Source: Trinickia terrae (lineage in GTDB: Bacteria > Pseudomonadota > Gammaproteobacteria > Burkholderiales > Burkholderiaceae). From it: 64,000 nt of DNA. Position 1 is the first letter of the stretch. Each line of letters begins with the position of its first letter. Below are positions 34,916 through 45,284 of the stretch, piece after piece. A program made the translations under genes and the position numbers. The DNA lies in NCBI RefSeq assembly GCF_005144415.1, contig NZ_SWJE01000017.1, positions 62,001 through 126,000 on the forward strand. The letters are read 5' to 3'. The notes below the pieces were generated by a model, which was not told the DNA's origin, did not search any database, and worked only from the letters and a program-made list of their open reading frames with translations.

Positions 34916-36469
34916 ATGGCTCAAGCTCAACACCCGCCGCTCTCCGGCATGCAACTGGTGATCGGCACCATCGCGGTGTCGCTCGCGGTGTTCATGAACG
35001 TGCTCGACACGTCGATTGCGAACGTCGCGATTCCGACCATCTCCGGCGACCTCGGCGTGTCGTCCGACCAGGGCACCTGGGTCATCACGTCGTTCGCGGT
35101 CGCCAACGCGATCTCGGTGCCGCTCACCGGCTGGCTCACCGACCGCATTGGCCAGGTGCGCCTGTTCCTCGCGTCGATCGTGCTGTTCGTCGTCTCGTCG
35201 TGGATGTGCGGCCTCGCGCCGACGCTGCCGCTCCTCTTGCTGTCACGCGTGATTCAGGGCGCGGTGGCCGGGCCGATGATCCCGCTCTCGCAGGCGCTCC
35301 TGCTCGGCGCCTATCCGCGCGAGAAAGCACCGCTCGCGCTCTCGATGTGGGCGATGACGACGCTGATCGCGCCCGTCGCCGGGCCGATTCTCGGCGGCTG
35401 GATCTCCGACAACATTTCGTGGCCGTGGATCTTCTACGTCAACATTCCAGTCGGCATCGCCGCCGCCATAGCGACCTGGGCGATCTTCCGCAAGCGCGAA
35501 TCGGCCGTAAAGAAGGCGCCGATCGACGGCGTCGGGCTCGGGCTCCTCGTGATCTGGGTCGGCTCGCTGCAGATCATGCTCGACAAGGGCAAGGATCTCG
35601 ACTGGTTCTCGTCGGCGACGATCGTCGTGCTCGCGCTGACGGCGATCATCGGTTTAGCGTTCTTCGTCGTCTGGGAACTGACGGCCGACCACCCCGTGGT
35701 CGACCTGTCGTTGTTCGCGCGACGCAACTTCACGGGCGGGACGGTCGCGCTGTCGATCGGCTACGGCCTCTACTTCGGCAACCTCGTGCTGCTGCCGCTG
35801 TGGCTGCAAACCGATATCGGCTACACCGCCACCGACGCCGGCCTCGTGATGGCGCCAGTCGGCCTGTTCGCGATCCTGCTCTCGCCGGTCACGGGCAAGT
35901 TCCTGCCGCGCACCGATCCGCGCTACATTGCGACGGCATCGTTCTGCACGTTCGCGCTGTGCTTCTGGCTGCGCTCGCGCTACACGACGGGCGTCGACAC
36001 CTGGGCGCTGACGCTGCCGACGCTGATCCAGGGCATCGCGATGGCGGGCTTCTTCATTCCGCTCGTGTCGATCACGCTGTCGGGGCTGCCCGGCCCTCGG
36101 ATTCCGGCCGCGTCGGGGCTGTCGAACTTCGTGCGGATCATGTGCGGCGGCATCGGCACGTCGATCTTCCAGACCGCCTGGGATCATCGGACGATCCTGC
36201 ATCACGCGCAGTTGACCGAGCAGGCGAATCCGTACAACCCGGTGTTCGCGCAACAGATGACCAACATGGGGGCGACCGGGCTCAACCAGGCGCAAAGCTA
36301 TGGGCTCTTCAACAACATGGTGACGCAGCAGGCCGCGCAGCTGGGCGTGAACGATTTGTTCTGGCTCTCGTCGGCGATTTTCATCGCGCTGATCGCGCTC
36401 ATCTGGATCACGAAGCCGGAGCGCGCCGGCGGAGGGGATGCGGGAGCGGCGGCATCGGCGGCGCATTGA
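34916..36469 (+). CDS. emrB: EmrB-type drug:H+ antiporter (DHA2 MFS)
   Basis: A 517-residue MFS protein with 14 predicted segments. DHA2 signature LDTSIANVAIPTI (about 26-38) and motif A-like GWLTDRIGQVRLF; motif C-like VAGPILGGWISDNISWPWIFYVNIPVG, quoted in part. It drives efflux of hydrophobic compounds with the proton gradient through EmrA and the channel lipoprotein. Starts 40 bp after emrA, ends before a terminator shared with convergent truB. Confidence 0.92.
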   Translation: MAQAQHPPLSGMQLVIGTIAVSLAVFMNVLDTSIANVAIPTISGDLGVSSDQGTWVITSFAVANAISVPLTGWLTDRIGQVRLFLASIVLFVVSSWMCGLAPTLPLLLLSRVIQGAVAGPMIPLSQALLLGAYPREKAPLALSMWAMTTLIAPVAGPILGGWISDNISWPWIFYVNIPVGIAAAIATWAIFRKRESAVKKAPIDGVGLGLLVIWVGSLQIMLDKGKDLDWFSSATIVVLALTAIIGLAFFVVWELTADHPVVDLSLFARRNFTGGTVALSIGYGLYFGNLVLLPLWLQTDIGYTATDAGLVMAPVGLFAILLSPVTGKFLPRTDPRYIATASFCTFALCFWLRSRYTTGVDTWALTLPTLIQGIAMAGFFIPLVSITLSGLPGPRIPAASGLSNFVRIMCGGIGTSIFQTAWDHRTILHHAQLTEQANPYNPVFAQQMTNMGATGLNQAQSYGLFNNMVTQQAAQLGVNDLFWLSSAIFIALIALIWITKPERAGGGDAGAAASAAH

Positions 36470-36516
36470 GGCTGCGAGCGGCGTAGCCTCCCGGTTTGGA
36501 TTCCTTTGGATGTGGA

Positions 36517-36545
36517 AACGCCCGGCTTTGACCGGGCGTTTTTTC
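36517..36545 (+). terminator. Terminator of the emr cluster
   Basis: ACGCCCGG / CCGGGCGT stem followed by TTTTTT, 48 bp after the emrB stop. Convergent truB ends 22 bp beyond it. Confidence 0.85.
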
Positions 36546-36566
36546 GTCTCGCCGCCAAGAAAGAGG

Positions 36567-37499
36567 CTATGCCTCGGCGGTCACGACCAGACGCTCCGGC
36601 GCGAGCACGCCATCGGCCGCCTTCGCGACGCCGAGCAGCCGTCCGCCATCGCCATAGACGCGCACCCGAGCACCCTGCGGCGCATCGATCGCCGGCAGCT
36701 CCGCCAGCCGCAGACGCTGGCCATGCAGAAAACGCCGCGTCGCCTCGGCATCGAGTTGCAGCGACGGAAACGTCGATAGCAACGCATCGACCGGTTGCAG
36801 CCAGGCATCGCGCTCGCTTTGCCCGGCGTCGGAAAGCGCATCGAGCGTCACCGCGTTCGCGAGCGTCAGCGCACCGACGCCCGTGCGGCGCAACGCCACC
36901 AGATGCGCGCCGCAGCCGAGCGCCTCGCCGATATCCTCCGCGAGCGTGCGCACGTAGGTCCCTTTGCTGCACGTCACGCGAAACGTCACGTCGGGCAGCG
37001 CGCACGCGAGCAGCTCGAGAGCATGGATCGTCACGCCGCGCCCTTCCCGCTCGATGGTCTGCCCCGCGCGCGCGTATTCGTAGAGCGGCTTGCCGTCGCG
37101 CTTGAGCGCCGAATACATCGGCGGCACCTGGACGATATCGCCGCGAAACCGCGCCAGCGCCGCGTCGACCGCAGCGCGATCGCAGCTCACCTCGCGCGTT
37201 TCCAGCGCCTCGCCTTCCGCGTCGCCCGTCGTCGTGCGAACGCCGAGGCGCATCGTCGCCTCGTAGGTCTTGTCGGCTTCGAGCAAGTCCTGCGAGAACT
37301 TGGTCGCCTCGCCGAAGCACAGCGGCAGCAGGCCGGAAGCGAGCGGATCGAGCGTGCCGGTGTGGCCGGCCTTCTTGGCGGTATAGAGGCGCTTGGCGCG
37401 CATCAGCGCATCGTTGCTCGACAGACCGACGGGCTTGTCGAGCAGCAATACGCCGTCGAGCGCACGGCGCGGCACGCGGGGACGTTGAAGTTGAGTCAT
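36567..37499 (-). CDS. truB: tRNA pseudouridine(55) synthase TruB
   Basis: A 310-residue enzyme. LDKPVGLSSNDAL (20-32) and GHTGTLDPLASGLLP with catalytic Asp51; KTYEATMRLGVRTTTGDAEG follows; conserved CSKGTYVRTLAEDIG in the middle; a C-terminal PUA-like domain (about 250-310). It makes the T-loop pseudouridine in tRNAs and also acts as a tRNA folding chaperone. Last gene of the rimP-nusA-infB-rbfA-truB block, 43 bp after rbfA. Confidence 0.95.
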   Translation of the reverse strand: MTQLQRPRVPRRALDGVLLLDKPVGLSSNDALMRAKRLYTAKKAGHTGTLDPLASGLLPLCFGEATKFSQDLLEADKTYEATMRLGVRTTTGDAEGEALETREVSCDRAAVDAALARFRGDIVQVPPMYSALKRDGKPLYEYARAGQTIEREGRGVTIHALELLACALPDVTFRVTCSKGTYVRTLAEDIGEALGCGAHLVALRRTGVGALTLANAVTLDALSDAGQSERDAWLQPVDALLSTFPSLQLDAEATRRFLHGQRLRLAELPAIDAPQGARVRVYGDGGRLLGVAKAADGVLAPERLVVTAEA

Positions 37500-37542
37500 C
37501 TGAGAAGCGGGACGATGGACCGGTGACGAATCAAGCGCGAAG

Positions 37543-37911
37543 TCAATCGTCCTTGGCGCGCGTCGCGTTGGCTTCGTCGATCAGGCGGGACATCTCGACA
37601 GCCTTCTCGATCGTCTTGTCGTAGTGGAAATGCAGCGTCGGCACGGTGTGGATGTGCAGGCGCTTGAAGAGCAGATTGTGCAGATGGCCGGCCGCGTGGT
37701 TGAGCGCGGCTTGCGTCGCTTGTGCGTCGCCGGTCAGCGTCGTGAAGTAGACCTTCGCGTGCGCGTAGTCGGGCGTAAGCTCGACGCTCTGGATCGTGAC
37801 GAGCCCGATGCGCGGGTCCTTGACCTCGCGCATGATGAGCTCAGACAGATCGCGCTGGATCTGGTCGGCGATCTGGACGTTGCGGTTCGGACTGGTGCGT
37901 TTTTTCGGCAT
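37543..37911 (-). CDS. rbfA: 30S ribosome-binding factor RbfA
   Basis: A 122-residue KH-type protein: [28 protein letters not shown] at the N-terminus, VKVYFTTL-like strand and a [23 protein letters not shown]-terminal part. It matures the 16S 5' end and is required at low temperature. A strong intrinsic terminator lies between infB and this gene, so rbfA-truB are at least partly uncoupled. Start at 37911 (MPKKRTSPN). Confidence 0.93.
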   Translation of the reverse strand: MPKKRTSPNRNVQIADQIQRDLSELIMREVKDPRIGLVTIQSVELTPDYAHAKVYFTTLTGDAQATQAALNHAAGHLHNLLFKRLHIHTVPTLHFHYDKTIEKAVEMSRLIDEANATRAKDD

Positions 37912-38008
37912 GATGATTCCGTGATTCGGTTCGGACGCGTTCAGGCTGCTCACGGGCTTTCTGCCATGCAACAGGCAGTAGGACGCCCGGAGCATTACTC
38001 GGGTCGAC

Positions 38009-38043
38009 AAAAAAAGGCGGAACGGGCCAGCGCCCGCTCCGCC
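38009..38043 (-). terminator. Strong intrinsic terminator between infB and rbfA
   Basis: Read on the minus strand: GGCGGAGCGGGC, a 4-nt loop, GCCCGTTCCGCC, then seven T. The stem has 11 of 12 positions paired. It starts 23 bp after the infB stop, within the canonical operon. Confidence 0.8.
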
Positions 38044-38065
38044 CTTCGAGCCCTCGCGCCGGTTG

Positions 38066-40984
38066 TTACAGCGTACGCGCGACTTCCGTGACTTCGAACA
38101 CCTCGAACTGATCGCCTTCAAGGATATCGTTGAAGTTCTTGATCGACATGCCGCACTCGAAGCCTTGGCGCACTTCCTTGACGTCGTCCTTGAAGCGCTT
38201 GAGCGAATCGAGCTCGCCGGTATGGACCACGACGTTGTTGCGCAGCACGCGCACCGACGAACTGCGCTTGACGACGCCGTCGGTGACCATACAGCCCGCC
38301 ACCGAGCCGACCTTCGGCACCTTGAAGACTTGGCGGACCTCGACCATGCCGGTCACGACTTCGCGCTTCTCCGGCGCCAGCATGCCCGACATCGCCGCCT
38401 TCACCTCATCCACGGCGTCGTAGATGATGTTGTAGTAGCGGATGTCGACACCGTTCGCTTCGGCGAGCTTGCGCGCCTGCGCATCGGCACGCGTGTTGAA
38501 GCCGATGATGACCGCCTTCGAAGCCGTCGCCAAATTGACGTCGTTTTCGCTGATGCCGCCAACCGCGCCGTGCACGACCTGCACGCGCACTTCGTCCGTC
38601 GACAGCTTGAGGAGCGCCTGCACCAGCGCTTCCTGCGAGCCTTGCACGTCGGCCTTGACGATGAGCGGCAGCGTTTGCACTTCGCCTTCGCCCATCTGCT
38701 CGAGCATGCTTTCGAGCTTCGCGGCCTGCTGCTTCGCGAGCTTGACGTCGCGGAACTTGCCTTGGCGGAACAGCGCGATTTCGCGCGCCTTGCGCTCGTC
38801 CGGCAGCACGATGACTTCCTCGCCCGCAGCCGGCACTTCCGACAAGCCTTGAATTTCGACCGGAATCGACGGACCCGCCGACTTCGTCGCCTTGCTGGTT
38901 TCGTCGAGCATCGCGCGCACACGGCCGTAAGCACTGCCGGCCAGCACGACGTCGCCGCGCGAGAGCGTGCCCGACTGCACGAGAATCGTCGCGACCGGGC
39001 CCTTGCCCTTATCGAGCTTGGCTTCGATCACGATGCCCTTGGCCGGCGCTTCGACCGGAGCCGTCAGTTCCAGCACTTCGGCTTGCAGCAGCACGTTTTC
39101 GAGCAGGTCGTCGATGCCCACGCCCGTCTTCGCCGACACCGGCACGAACGGCGAATCGCCACCGTACTCTTCCGGCACGACGCCTTCGGCGACGAGCTCC
39201 TGCTTCACGCGCTCGGGGTTCGCTTCCGATTTATCGATCTTGTTGATCGCGACGACGATCGGCACGCCGCCCGCCTTCGCGTGGGCGATCGCTTCCTTCG
39301 TCTGCGGCATCACACCGTCGTCGGCCGCAACCACGAGAATCACGATGTCGGTCGCCTTCGCGCCGCGCGCGCGCATCGCCGTGAACGCCTCGTGACCCGG
39401 CGTGTCGAGGAACGTGATGACGCCGCGCGGCGTATCGACGTGGTAGGCGCCGATGTGCTGCGTAATGCCGCCCGCTTCGCCCGCGGCCACCTTGGCGCGG
39501 CGGATGTAGTCGAGCAGCGAGGTCTTGCCGTGGTCGACGTGGCCCATGACCGTGACGACCGGCGGACGCGGCAGTTGCTCCGCATCGGTGACTTCACCCT
39601 CGACGAGCAGCGCTTCCGGATCGTCGAGCTTCGCCGCGACCGCGCGGTGCCCCAGTTCTTCGACGACGATCATCGCCGTTTCCTGGTCGAGCACCTGGTT
39701 GATCGTGACCATCTGGCCGAGCTTCATCATCACCTTGATGACTTCCGAAGCCTTCACCGACATCTTGTGCGCCAGATCGGCAACCGTGACCGTCTCCGGC
39801 ACGTGCACTTCGCGCACGATCGGCTCGGTCGGCGCCTGGAACGACGTCGCGGCTTCCTGATGCTTGCCGCGGCCCTTCGGACCGCCGCGCCAGCCGCGGT
39901 CGACGCCGCCGCTGGAATCGCCGCGTGTCTTGATGCCACGGCGCTTGGCTGCGTCGTCCTGCCAGTTGCCGCCGCCCTTGCCGCCAGGGCCAGCCTTCTT
40001 CTTGTCGCCGCCTGCCGGAGCCGACGACGGTGCGGCGGCGGCCGCTGGAGCCGCCGCAGGCGCCTTCTTCCCGGCGGGACGCGCGCCGGCTTCGCCTGCC
40101 GGACGCGCCGGCTTGTGCAGCGTGCCCTTGGCTTCGGCGGTCTTGGCCGCCGCCGCTTCGGCCGGCTTGGCAGCGGGCGCGGGCTCGGGCGCCTTCACCT
40201 GCGCCTTGCGCGGCGTGTTCATCATTTCGCGAATCGCACGCGCTTCGGCTTCGGCCGCCGCGCGGCGCTTGCTGATCTCTTCCTGCTCGGCACGGGCCTT
40301 CTCGGCCGCGACGCGTGCCGCATCCTCGGCCTTCTTCGCTGCTTCGCGCTGGGCAGCGCGCTCCGCTGCCGCGCGCTCTTCATCATCGGCGGCCGTTCGC
40401 CCGGCCGCTTCGGCCTGCTCGCGGGCCGCCGCTTCGGCAACCGCAGCCGCACGCTTCTTCACGGATTCTTCTTCCTGGCGGCGACGCTCGGCCTCGGCAG
40501 CCTGCTCGCGCTCCTGGCGCTCAGCTTCCTCGCGGGCGAGGCGCTCCTGGCGCTCCTTCAATTCCAGCGCCTGCTTCTCGAGCAGCTCGGCCTCGCGGCG
40601 CGCCTCTTCCTCGCGGCGCTGCAGTTCGGCCTCTTCCGCCTCAGCTGCATGATTCGATGCTTCCATGCCCGCTTCCGCGGTTTCGTCGCGCTTGACGAAC
40701 ACGCGCTTCTTGCGCACCTCGACTTGAATGGTGCGAGCCTTGCCCGTCGCGTCGGATTGCTTGATTTCCGACGTGTGCCGTTTGGTCAGCGTGATCTTGC
40801 GCTTGTCCGCGTCGGTCGAGCCGTGCGACTTGCGCAAGTGGTCGAGCAGACGCGACTTGTCGGTCTCGGACAAGACATCGTCTTCGCTCGCTTTCTGTAC
40901 GCCGGCCGCCTGGAGCTGCTCGAGCAGCACGCCAGCAGGCATTTTGAGTTCCGCGGCAAATTGGGCTACGTTGTTACTCGCCAT
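38066..40984 (-). CDS. infB: Translation initiation factor IF-2
   Basis: A 972-residue protein. N-terminal IF2_N domain ([24 protein letters not shown]), a long Ala/Glu/Arg helical region (about 100-370), a second small N domain ([23 protein letters not shown]), then the GTPase with [20 protein letters not shown] and NKIDK, and the C-terminal initiator-tRNA binding domains. It brings fMet-tRNA to the 30S. AAGAGGAATGA precedes the ATG. Downstream of nusA by 126 bp. Confidence 0.97.
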   Translation of the reverse strand: MASNNVAQFAAELKMPAGVLLEQLQAAGVQKASEDDVLSETDKSRLLDHLRKSHGSTDADKRKITLTKRHTSEIKQSDATGKARTIQVEVRKKRVFVKRDETAEAGMEASNHAAEAEEAELQRREEEARREAELLEKQALELKERQERLAREEAERQEREQAAEAERRRQEEESVKKRAAAVAEAAAREQAEAAGRTAADDEERAAAERAAQREAAKKAEDAARVAAEKARAEQEEISKRRAAAEAEARAIREMMNTPRKAQVKAPEPAPAAKPAEAAAAKTAEAKGTLHKPARPAGEAGARPAGKKAPAAAPAAAAAPSSAPAGGDKKKAGPGGKGGGNWQDDAAKRRGIKTRGDSSGGVDRGWRGGPKGRGKHQEAATSFQAPTEPIVREVHVPETVTVADLAHKMSVKASEVIKVMMKLGQMVTINQVLDQETAMIVVEELGHRAVAAKLDDPEALLVEGEVTDAEQLPRPPVVTVMGHVDHGKTSLLDYIRRAKVAAGEAGGITQHIGAYHVDTPRGVITFLDTPGHEAFTAMRARGAKATDIVILVVAADDGVMPQTKEAIAHAKAGGVPIVVAINKIDKSEANPERVKQELVAEGVVPEEYGGDSPFVPVSAKTGVGIDDLLENVLLQAEVLELTAPVEAPAKGIVIEAKLDKGKGPVATILVQSGTLSRGDVVLAGSAYGRVRAMLDETSKATKSAGPSIPVEIQGLSEVPAAGEEVIVLPDERKAREIALFRQGKFRDVKLAKQQAAKLESMLEQMGEGEVQTLPLIVKADVQGSQEALVQALLKLSTDEVRVQVVHGAVGGISENDVNLATASKAVIIGFNTRADAQARKLAEANGVDIRYYNIIYDAVDEVKAAMSGMLAPEKREVVTGMVEVRQVFKVPKVGSVAGCMVTDGVVKRSSSVRVLRNNVVVHTGELDSLKRFKDDVKEVRQGFECGMSIKNFNDILEGDQFEVFEVTEVARTL

Positions 40985-41110
40985 TCATTCCTCTTAGTGC
41001 AAGGACCGATTCCTTGCGGTTAGCATCGGGTCATGCGGCCAGCGGGCCGCCATCAAATCAGTGCGCCATGGTCATTTCTCTCAAGAAAGGGCCGGGCCGT
41101 TCCAAGGTCT

Positions 41111-42586
41111 TCATTGGAACCAGTGTTCGCGTGCTTTCATGATCAGCGTCTTCGCTGTTTCCTCTTCCATTCCCGTCATCTCGACCAGCTCGTCGACCGC
41201 CAGCTCGGCAAGATCGTCGCGCGTTTGAATCTGGTGTTCGGCCAGCTTCGCGAGCAGGTCGGCGTCCATGCCGTCCAGGCTCTTCAGATCGAGCGCGACG
41301 TTTTCGACCTTCTCCTCGTTCGCGATCGCCATCGTCAGCAAGGCATCGCGCGCGCGATTGCGCAGTTCGTGCACGGTGTCTTCGTCGAACGCTTCGATTT
41401 CGAGCATCTCGTTGAGCGGCACGTAGGCGATCTCTTCGAGACTCGTGAAGCCTTCGTCGATCAGGATGTCGGCGACTTCTTCGTCGACGTCGAGCCGCGC
41501 CATGAACAGGTCGCGCAGCTCGCCGCGCTCCTGGTTCTGCTTCTGCGCCGACTCGTCCGGCGTCATGATGTTGATCTGCCAGCCGGTGAGCTCGCTGGCA
41601 AGGCGCACGTTCTGGCCGCTGCGGCCGATCGCGACTGCCAGCTCGTTTTCGTCGACGACGACGTCCATCGAATGCTTTTCTTCGTCTACGACGATCGACT
41701 GCACGGCTGCCGGCGCGAGCGCGCCGATGACAAACTGGGCGGGATCTTCCGACCATAGCACGATGTCGACGTTTTCGCCACCGAGCTCATTGCGCACGGC
41801 CTGCACGCGCGAGCCGCGGATGCCGACGCAGGTGCCGATCGGATCGATGCGCTTGTCGTACGCGATCACACCGATCTTCGCGCGCACGCCGGGATCGCGA
41901 GCGGCAGCCTTGATCTCGAGGAGGCTTTGCTCGATCTCCGGCACTTCCATCTCGAACAGCTTCATGAGGAACTCGGGCGCCGTGCGCGAGAGCTCGATCT
42001 GCGGACCGCGCGCGGTGCGATCGACCTTCGCGATATAGGCGCGCACGCGGTCGCCCACGCGCAGGTTTTCCTTCGGGATCAGCTGGTCGCGGCGCAGCAG
42101 TGCTTCGACGCGGCCCGACTCGACGACGAAATTGCCCTTGTCTAGACGCTTGACCGTGCCGGTCATGATCTTTTCGCCGCGCTCGAGGAAGTCGTTCAGG
42201 ATCTGCTCGCGCTCGGCGTCGCGGACCTTCTGCAGAATCACCTGCTTGGCCGCCTGCGCGCCGATGCGGCCGAATTCGATCGACGGAACCGGATCTTCGA
42301 TGTAGTCGTCGACTTGCGCCTCGGGTTGCTGCTCGCGCGCTTCGAAAAGCAGGATTTCCTGATCCGGCTCCTGCAGGCCCGCTTCGTCCGGCACGACGCG
42401 CCAGCGGCGATACGTTTCGTGTTCGCCGCTTTCGCGATCGATATGGACGCGGATATCCACGTCTTCTTCGAAGAGCTTCTTGGTGGCCGAGGCGAGAGCC
42501 GCTTCGAGCGCAGCGAACACGACATCCTTATTGACGTTCTTTTCGCGTGCCAGCGCATCCACCAGCATCAACACTTCGCGACTCAT
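41111..42586 (-). CDS. nusA: Transcription termination/antitermination protein NusA
   Basis: A 491-residue protein: N-terminal RNAP-binding domain ([24 protein letters not shown]), S1 domain (about 135-200, [14 protein letters not shown]), two KH domains (about 230-345) and two C-terminal acidic AR2 repeats (about 365-490). It modulates pausing, intrinsic termination and antitermination. It overlaps rimP by 4 bp (ATGA), indicating coupled translation. Confidence 0.96.
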   Translation of the reverse strand: MSREVLMLVDALAREKNVNKDVVFAALEAALASATKKLFEEDVDIRVHIDRESGEHETYRRWRVVPDEAGLQEPDQEILLFEAREQQPEAQVDDYIEDPVPSIEFGRIGAQAAKQVILQKVRDAEREQILNDFLERGEKIMTGTVKRLDKGNFVVESGRVEALLRRDQLIPKENLRVGDRVRAYIAKVDRTARGPQIELSRTAPEFLMKLFEMEVPEIEQSLLEIKAAARDPGVRAKIGVIAYDKRIDPIGTCVGIRGSRVQAVRNELGGENVDIVLWSEDPAQFVIGALAPAAVQSIVVDEEKHSMDVVVDENELAVAIGRSGQNVRLASELTGWQINIMTPDESAQKQNQERGELRDLFMARLDVDEEVADILIDEGFTSLEEIAYVPLNEMLEIEAFDEDTVHELRNRARDALLTMAIANEEKVENVALDLKSLDGMDADLLAKLAEHQIQTRDDLAELAVDELVEMTGMEEETAKTLIMKAREHWFQ

Positions 42587-43041
42587 TGTTTGCGGCTCCT
42601 AAAGTCAACGTGCGGGACGAGGCGCGCTTTATCGATATCCGCGAGCGTGAAATCGAGCATCGCGGCGCCTTCCTTCCCTTCAAATTCCAAACCGATCGTT
42701 TCGCCGTTCGGCGCATGCAGGATGCCCCGGTACGATTTGCGCCCGTCCAACGGCTTCTTCAATGTAATGACGGCCTCGCTGCCCGCGAAGCGTTCGAAAT
42801 CCGCCAGCTTCTTCAGCGGACGATCGAGTCCCGGCGACGATACTTCGAGCCGCTCGTAATCGATGTTTTCGACTGTCAGAACGTGCTGGAGCTGACGTGT
42901 GACTTTTTCGCAGTCTTCGATCGCGATGCCGGACGGCTGGTCAATGTAGACGCAGAGCATGCCGCGTCCGGTACGCTCGAGATCGACCAGTTCGTAGCCC
43001 AGACCCAAGACCGTGGTTTCTATCAGTTCCGTCAGTTGCAC
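42583..43041 (-). CDS. rimP: Ribosome maturation factor RimP
   Basis: A 152-residue protein with the RimP two-domain form: [20 protein letters not shown] (N-domain start), [18 protein letters not shown] (about 78-95) and a C-terminal SH3-like barrel. It assists 30S assembly. First gene of the rimP-nusA-infB block, preceded by a 250-nt leader with a promoter and intrinsic terminator. Confidence 0.93.
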   Translation of the reverse strand: MQLTELIETTVLGLGYELVDLERTGRGMLCVYIDQPSGIAIEDCEKVTRQLQHVLTVENIDYERLEVSSPGLDRPLKKLADFERFAGSEAVITLKKPLDGRKSYRGILHAPNGETIGLEFEGKEGAAMLDFTLADIDKARLVPHVDFRSRKQ

Positions 43042-43292
43042 AATGCCCTCTAAGGTGTACGCGCACAGCCCTTCGCCCTATCGCGTTCACCTTCGGGCCG
43101 CGCGCCAAGCCGGCGCACGGAAATGGTGTGTGCTGCCCGAGATGCCGAACCGTACCGCCAAAAAAAAATGGGCTTCACGCCCATCTTTTTCTAACCGGTG
43201 GTCGCACCTGAGCCGCACGTTGATGCCACCTTATTGCTGCCAAGTCAGAGACCTACCGCGGTGACCAAGCCAGATGCCGCACGCCCAGCGAC
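43042..43292 (-). promoter_or_regulatory. Long rimP leader with internal terminator (candidate attenuator)
   Basis: About 250 nt between the predicted start site and the rimP ATG. The first ~110 nt can fold in several GC-rich ways (for example GGTGCGACCACC); then the intrinsic terminator, then ~120 nt to the gene. Regulation by premature termination is inference from the promoter-terminator-gene order. Confidence 0.55.
43160..43190 (-). terminator. Intrinsic terminator inside the rimP leader
   Basis: ATGGGC / GCCCAT stem with a 5-nt loop and nine T on the minus strand. The A/T arms make it look bidirectional. It lies about 108 nt after the rimP promoter and 119 bp before the gene. Confidence 0.8.
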
Positions 43293-43298
43293 TTCGCG

Positions 43299-43327
43299 AT
43301 TGTAGCATTTTTCGGCACGAACGCAAA
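43299..43327 (-). promoter_or_regulatory. rimP operon promoter
   Basis: Minus strand: -10 TACAAT (43299-43304) with the TG extension (TGCTACAAT) and a -35-like TTGCGT 16 bp upstream. No competing site is seen closer to rimP. Confidence 0.6.
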
Positions 43328-43368
43328 CCGCTCGCCGAGGTTTCACGCGCTTGACGCTTGATTTCGCA

Positions 43369-43398
43369 GCATGTTTCGTGCGATTTGGCGAAACATGC
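43369..43398 (-). terminator. Hairpin downstream of rluB
   Basis: GCATGTTTCG / CGAAACATGC, 10-bp perfect stem and 10-nt loop, 84 bp after the rluB stop and upstream of the rimP promoter. No T-run follows. Confidence 0.45.
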
Positions 43399-43481
43399 GT
43401 GCCCGGCATGAGGTAATCGGGAAACCACCGAGGAGCAACGCGCCGGACGAGAAAGCGCGAAACGCGCGTTGCCTCGACCGG

Positions 43482-45224
43482 TTAGCGGCCGCGCGAGCGA
43501 TTGCGCGGCGTCTGGCGTTGCGCGCCACCGGCCGGCGCACGGTTGCCGTTGCCCTGGCCGCGATTGCCGCCGCCCGGAGCGCGATTGCCGTTGACGTTGC
43601 CCGAGGCGCGCTTGCCGGTGCTGCCTGTGCCGCTGGTCGGCGCACGGTTGCCGTCGACGTCGCCACGCCGCCCGCCCGGGTTCTGGCCGCGGCCGCCGCC
43701 GCGATTGTTGCCGTAGCCGCCCGGTCCGCCGGTGCCGGAACCGAAACCACCCTGCCCGCCGCCGAAGCTGCCCGCCGCACCGCGCCGGCCGCCACGCTGA
43801 GGCTGCTCCATACGGCCATGAGCGGTCAGCACCGGCTCACGGCTGATGAAGCCCATCGAGGTCTGCATCGGGTCCGGCTGGCGACGATCCTGCGCCGCAT
43901 TGCGGCCGTGCTGTTTCTCTTCGGCCGGAGCCTTCAACCCGACCGACGCCATCAGGCTGCGCACCTGATTGTCCTCGAGCTCCTCCCAGCGGCCGCGCTT
44001 CAAGCCGCGCGGCAGCAGGATCGGGCCGTGCCGCGTGCGGATCAAGCGGCTCACCATCAGGCCGACCGCCTCGAACATGCGCCGCACTTCGCGGTTGCGC
44101 CCTTCGGCAAGCGCCACGTGATACCAATGGTTCGTGCCTTCGCCGCCGCCATCGCGAATGCGCAGGAAGTTGGCGGGACCGTCCTCGAGCTCGACGCCGT
44201 GAAGGAGCTTCTGCCGCGAGCCTTCGCTCAGTTCGCCAACGACGCGCACCGCGTACTCGCGCTCCACGCTGTAGCGCGGATGCATGAAGCGATTCGCGAG
44301 ATCGCCCGACGTCGTCAGCATCAGCAGACCTTCCGTATTGAAATCGAGCCGGCCGACCGCGAGCCATTTGGCGGTCTTCATCGGCGGCAGCTTGTCGAAC
44401 ACGGACGGACGCCCTTCGGGATCCGCGTGGCTGACGATTTCCCCAGTCGGCTTGTGATAGAGCAGGACGCGCGGCGGCTTGCTCTGCAGCTTGCGCTTGA
44501 CCGGCTTGCCGTTAATGCGGACTTGATCGGTCGGCATGATGCGCTGGCCGATGTGCGCCGGCTCGCCGTTCACCGAGACCCGGCCCGCGACGATCAACTC
44601 TTCCATCTCGCGACGCGAGCCCATGCCCGCTTCGGCCAGCACCTTGTGCAGTTTCGGCGCATCGTCGTCCGGTGCGAGCACACGCTTTTGCTGCGTCTGG
44701 CGGCCGCGTCGCAGCATCGGTGCGCGCACGCCGCCCGTGCTGCTGTTGTCCGCATCGAAGGCGGGCGAAGTCACATAGGAGAACAGGTCGTCCTGCGCTG
44801 CAGCGCCCGCTTCGGGAGCGGTCTCCGCGCGCTTGTTCTGGCGATTGCCGCCTTCGCGCTTGGCTCCGGCCTGCTTGCGCGGACCTTTGGCGCCCGCTTC
44901 CCTGCGCGGCGCGCGCGCCGGCGACGGCGCGGCAGCCTCGCCGTCGGACGGCAACTCGGCCACGGCGCCCGCCGGCTGGACCGGCGCGTTTTCCGCGCCC
45001 TTGGTCTTCGCCGCCGCGCGGCGGCGCGCGATCAGGCTGCGCGGACCGCGCCGCAGGCCGCGGCGAGGCCGCTCCTCGTCGCTCGCTTCCGCGTTGGGCG
45101 TTGTGCGCTCGGCATCGCCGGACGACGCCTGGGGCTCGCGGGCGTCGCGATCCTCGCGCGCACGGCGCGCCGCTTCGACAGCGTGCCCGGATTCAGACGA
45201 ATCGGTGTCGTGGGTAGTAGTCAA
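43482..45224 (-). CDS. rluB: 23S rRNA pseudouridine synthase RluB with long disordered tails
   Basis: A 580-residue protein from the TTG at 45224 (AGAGG 5 nt before it); an upstream ATG at 45257 lacks a ribosome site. The core is an S4 domain (about 191-230: [21 protein letters not shown]) and an RsuA-type synthase domain with catalytic Asp294 in GRLDFNTEG. It would modify U2605 of 23S rRNA (E. coli numbering). The N-terminal ~180 residues are Arg/Ala-rich and the C-terminal ~140 are Gly/Arg/Asn-rich (RGG-like), both unlike E. coli RluB (about 290 residues). Follows scpB on the same strand. Confidence 0.9.
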   Translation of the reverse strand: MTTTHDTDSSESGHAVEAARRAREDRDAREPQASSGDAERTTPNAEASDEERPRRGLRRGPRSLIARRRAAAKTKGAENAPVQPAGAVAELPSDGEAAAPSPARAPRREAGAKGPRKQAGAKREGGNRQNKRAETAPEAGAAAQDDLFSYVTSPAFDADNSSTGGVRAPMLRRGRQTQQKRVLAPDDDAPKLHKVLAEAGMGSRREMEELIVAGRVSVNGEPAHIGQRIMPTDQVRINGKPVKRKLQSKPPRVLLYHKPTGEIVSHADPEGRPSVFDKLPPMKTAKWLAVGRLDFNTEGLLMLTTSGDLANRFMHPRYSVEREYAVRVVGELSEGSRQKLLHGVELEDGPANFLRIRDGGGEGTNHWYHVALAEGRNREVRRMFEAVGLMVSRLIRTRHGPILLPRGLKRGRWEELEDNQVRSLMASVGLKAPAEEKQHGRNAAQDRRQPDPMQTSMGFISREPVLTAHGRMEQPQRGGRRGAAGSFGGGQGGFGSGTGGPGGYGNNRGGGRGQNPGGRRGDVDGNRAPTSGTGSTGKRASGNVNGNRAPGGGNRGQGNGNRAPAGGAQRQTPRNRSRGR

Positions 45225-45284
45225 AACAACCTCTAGTGTCAGGTCGCGCACGCCCATTGCGAGCGCGGCTGGTGTTCGGTCACG

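Noticed and set aside
38063-41023. Long plus-strand frame opposite infB
   Set aside because: Antisense shadow of infB; no family motif and no ribosome site.
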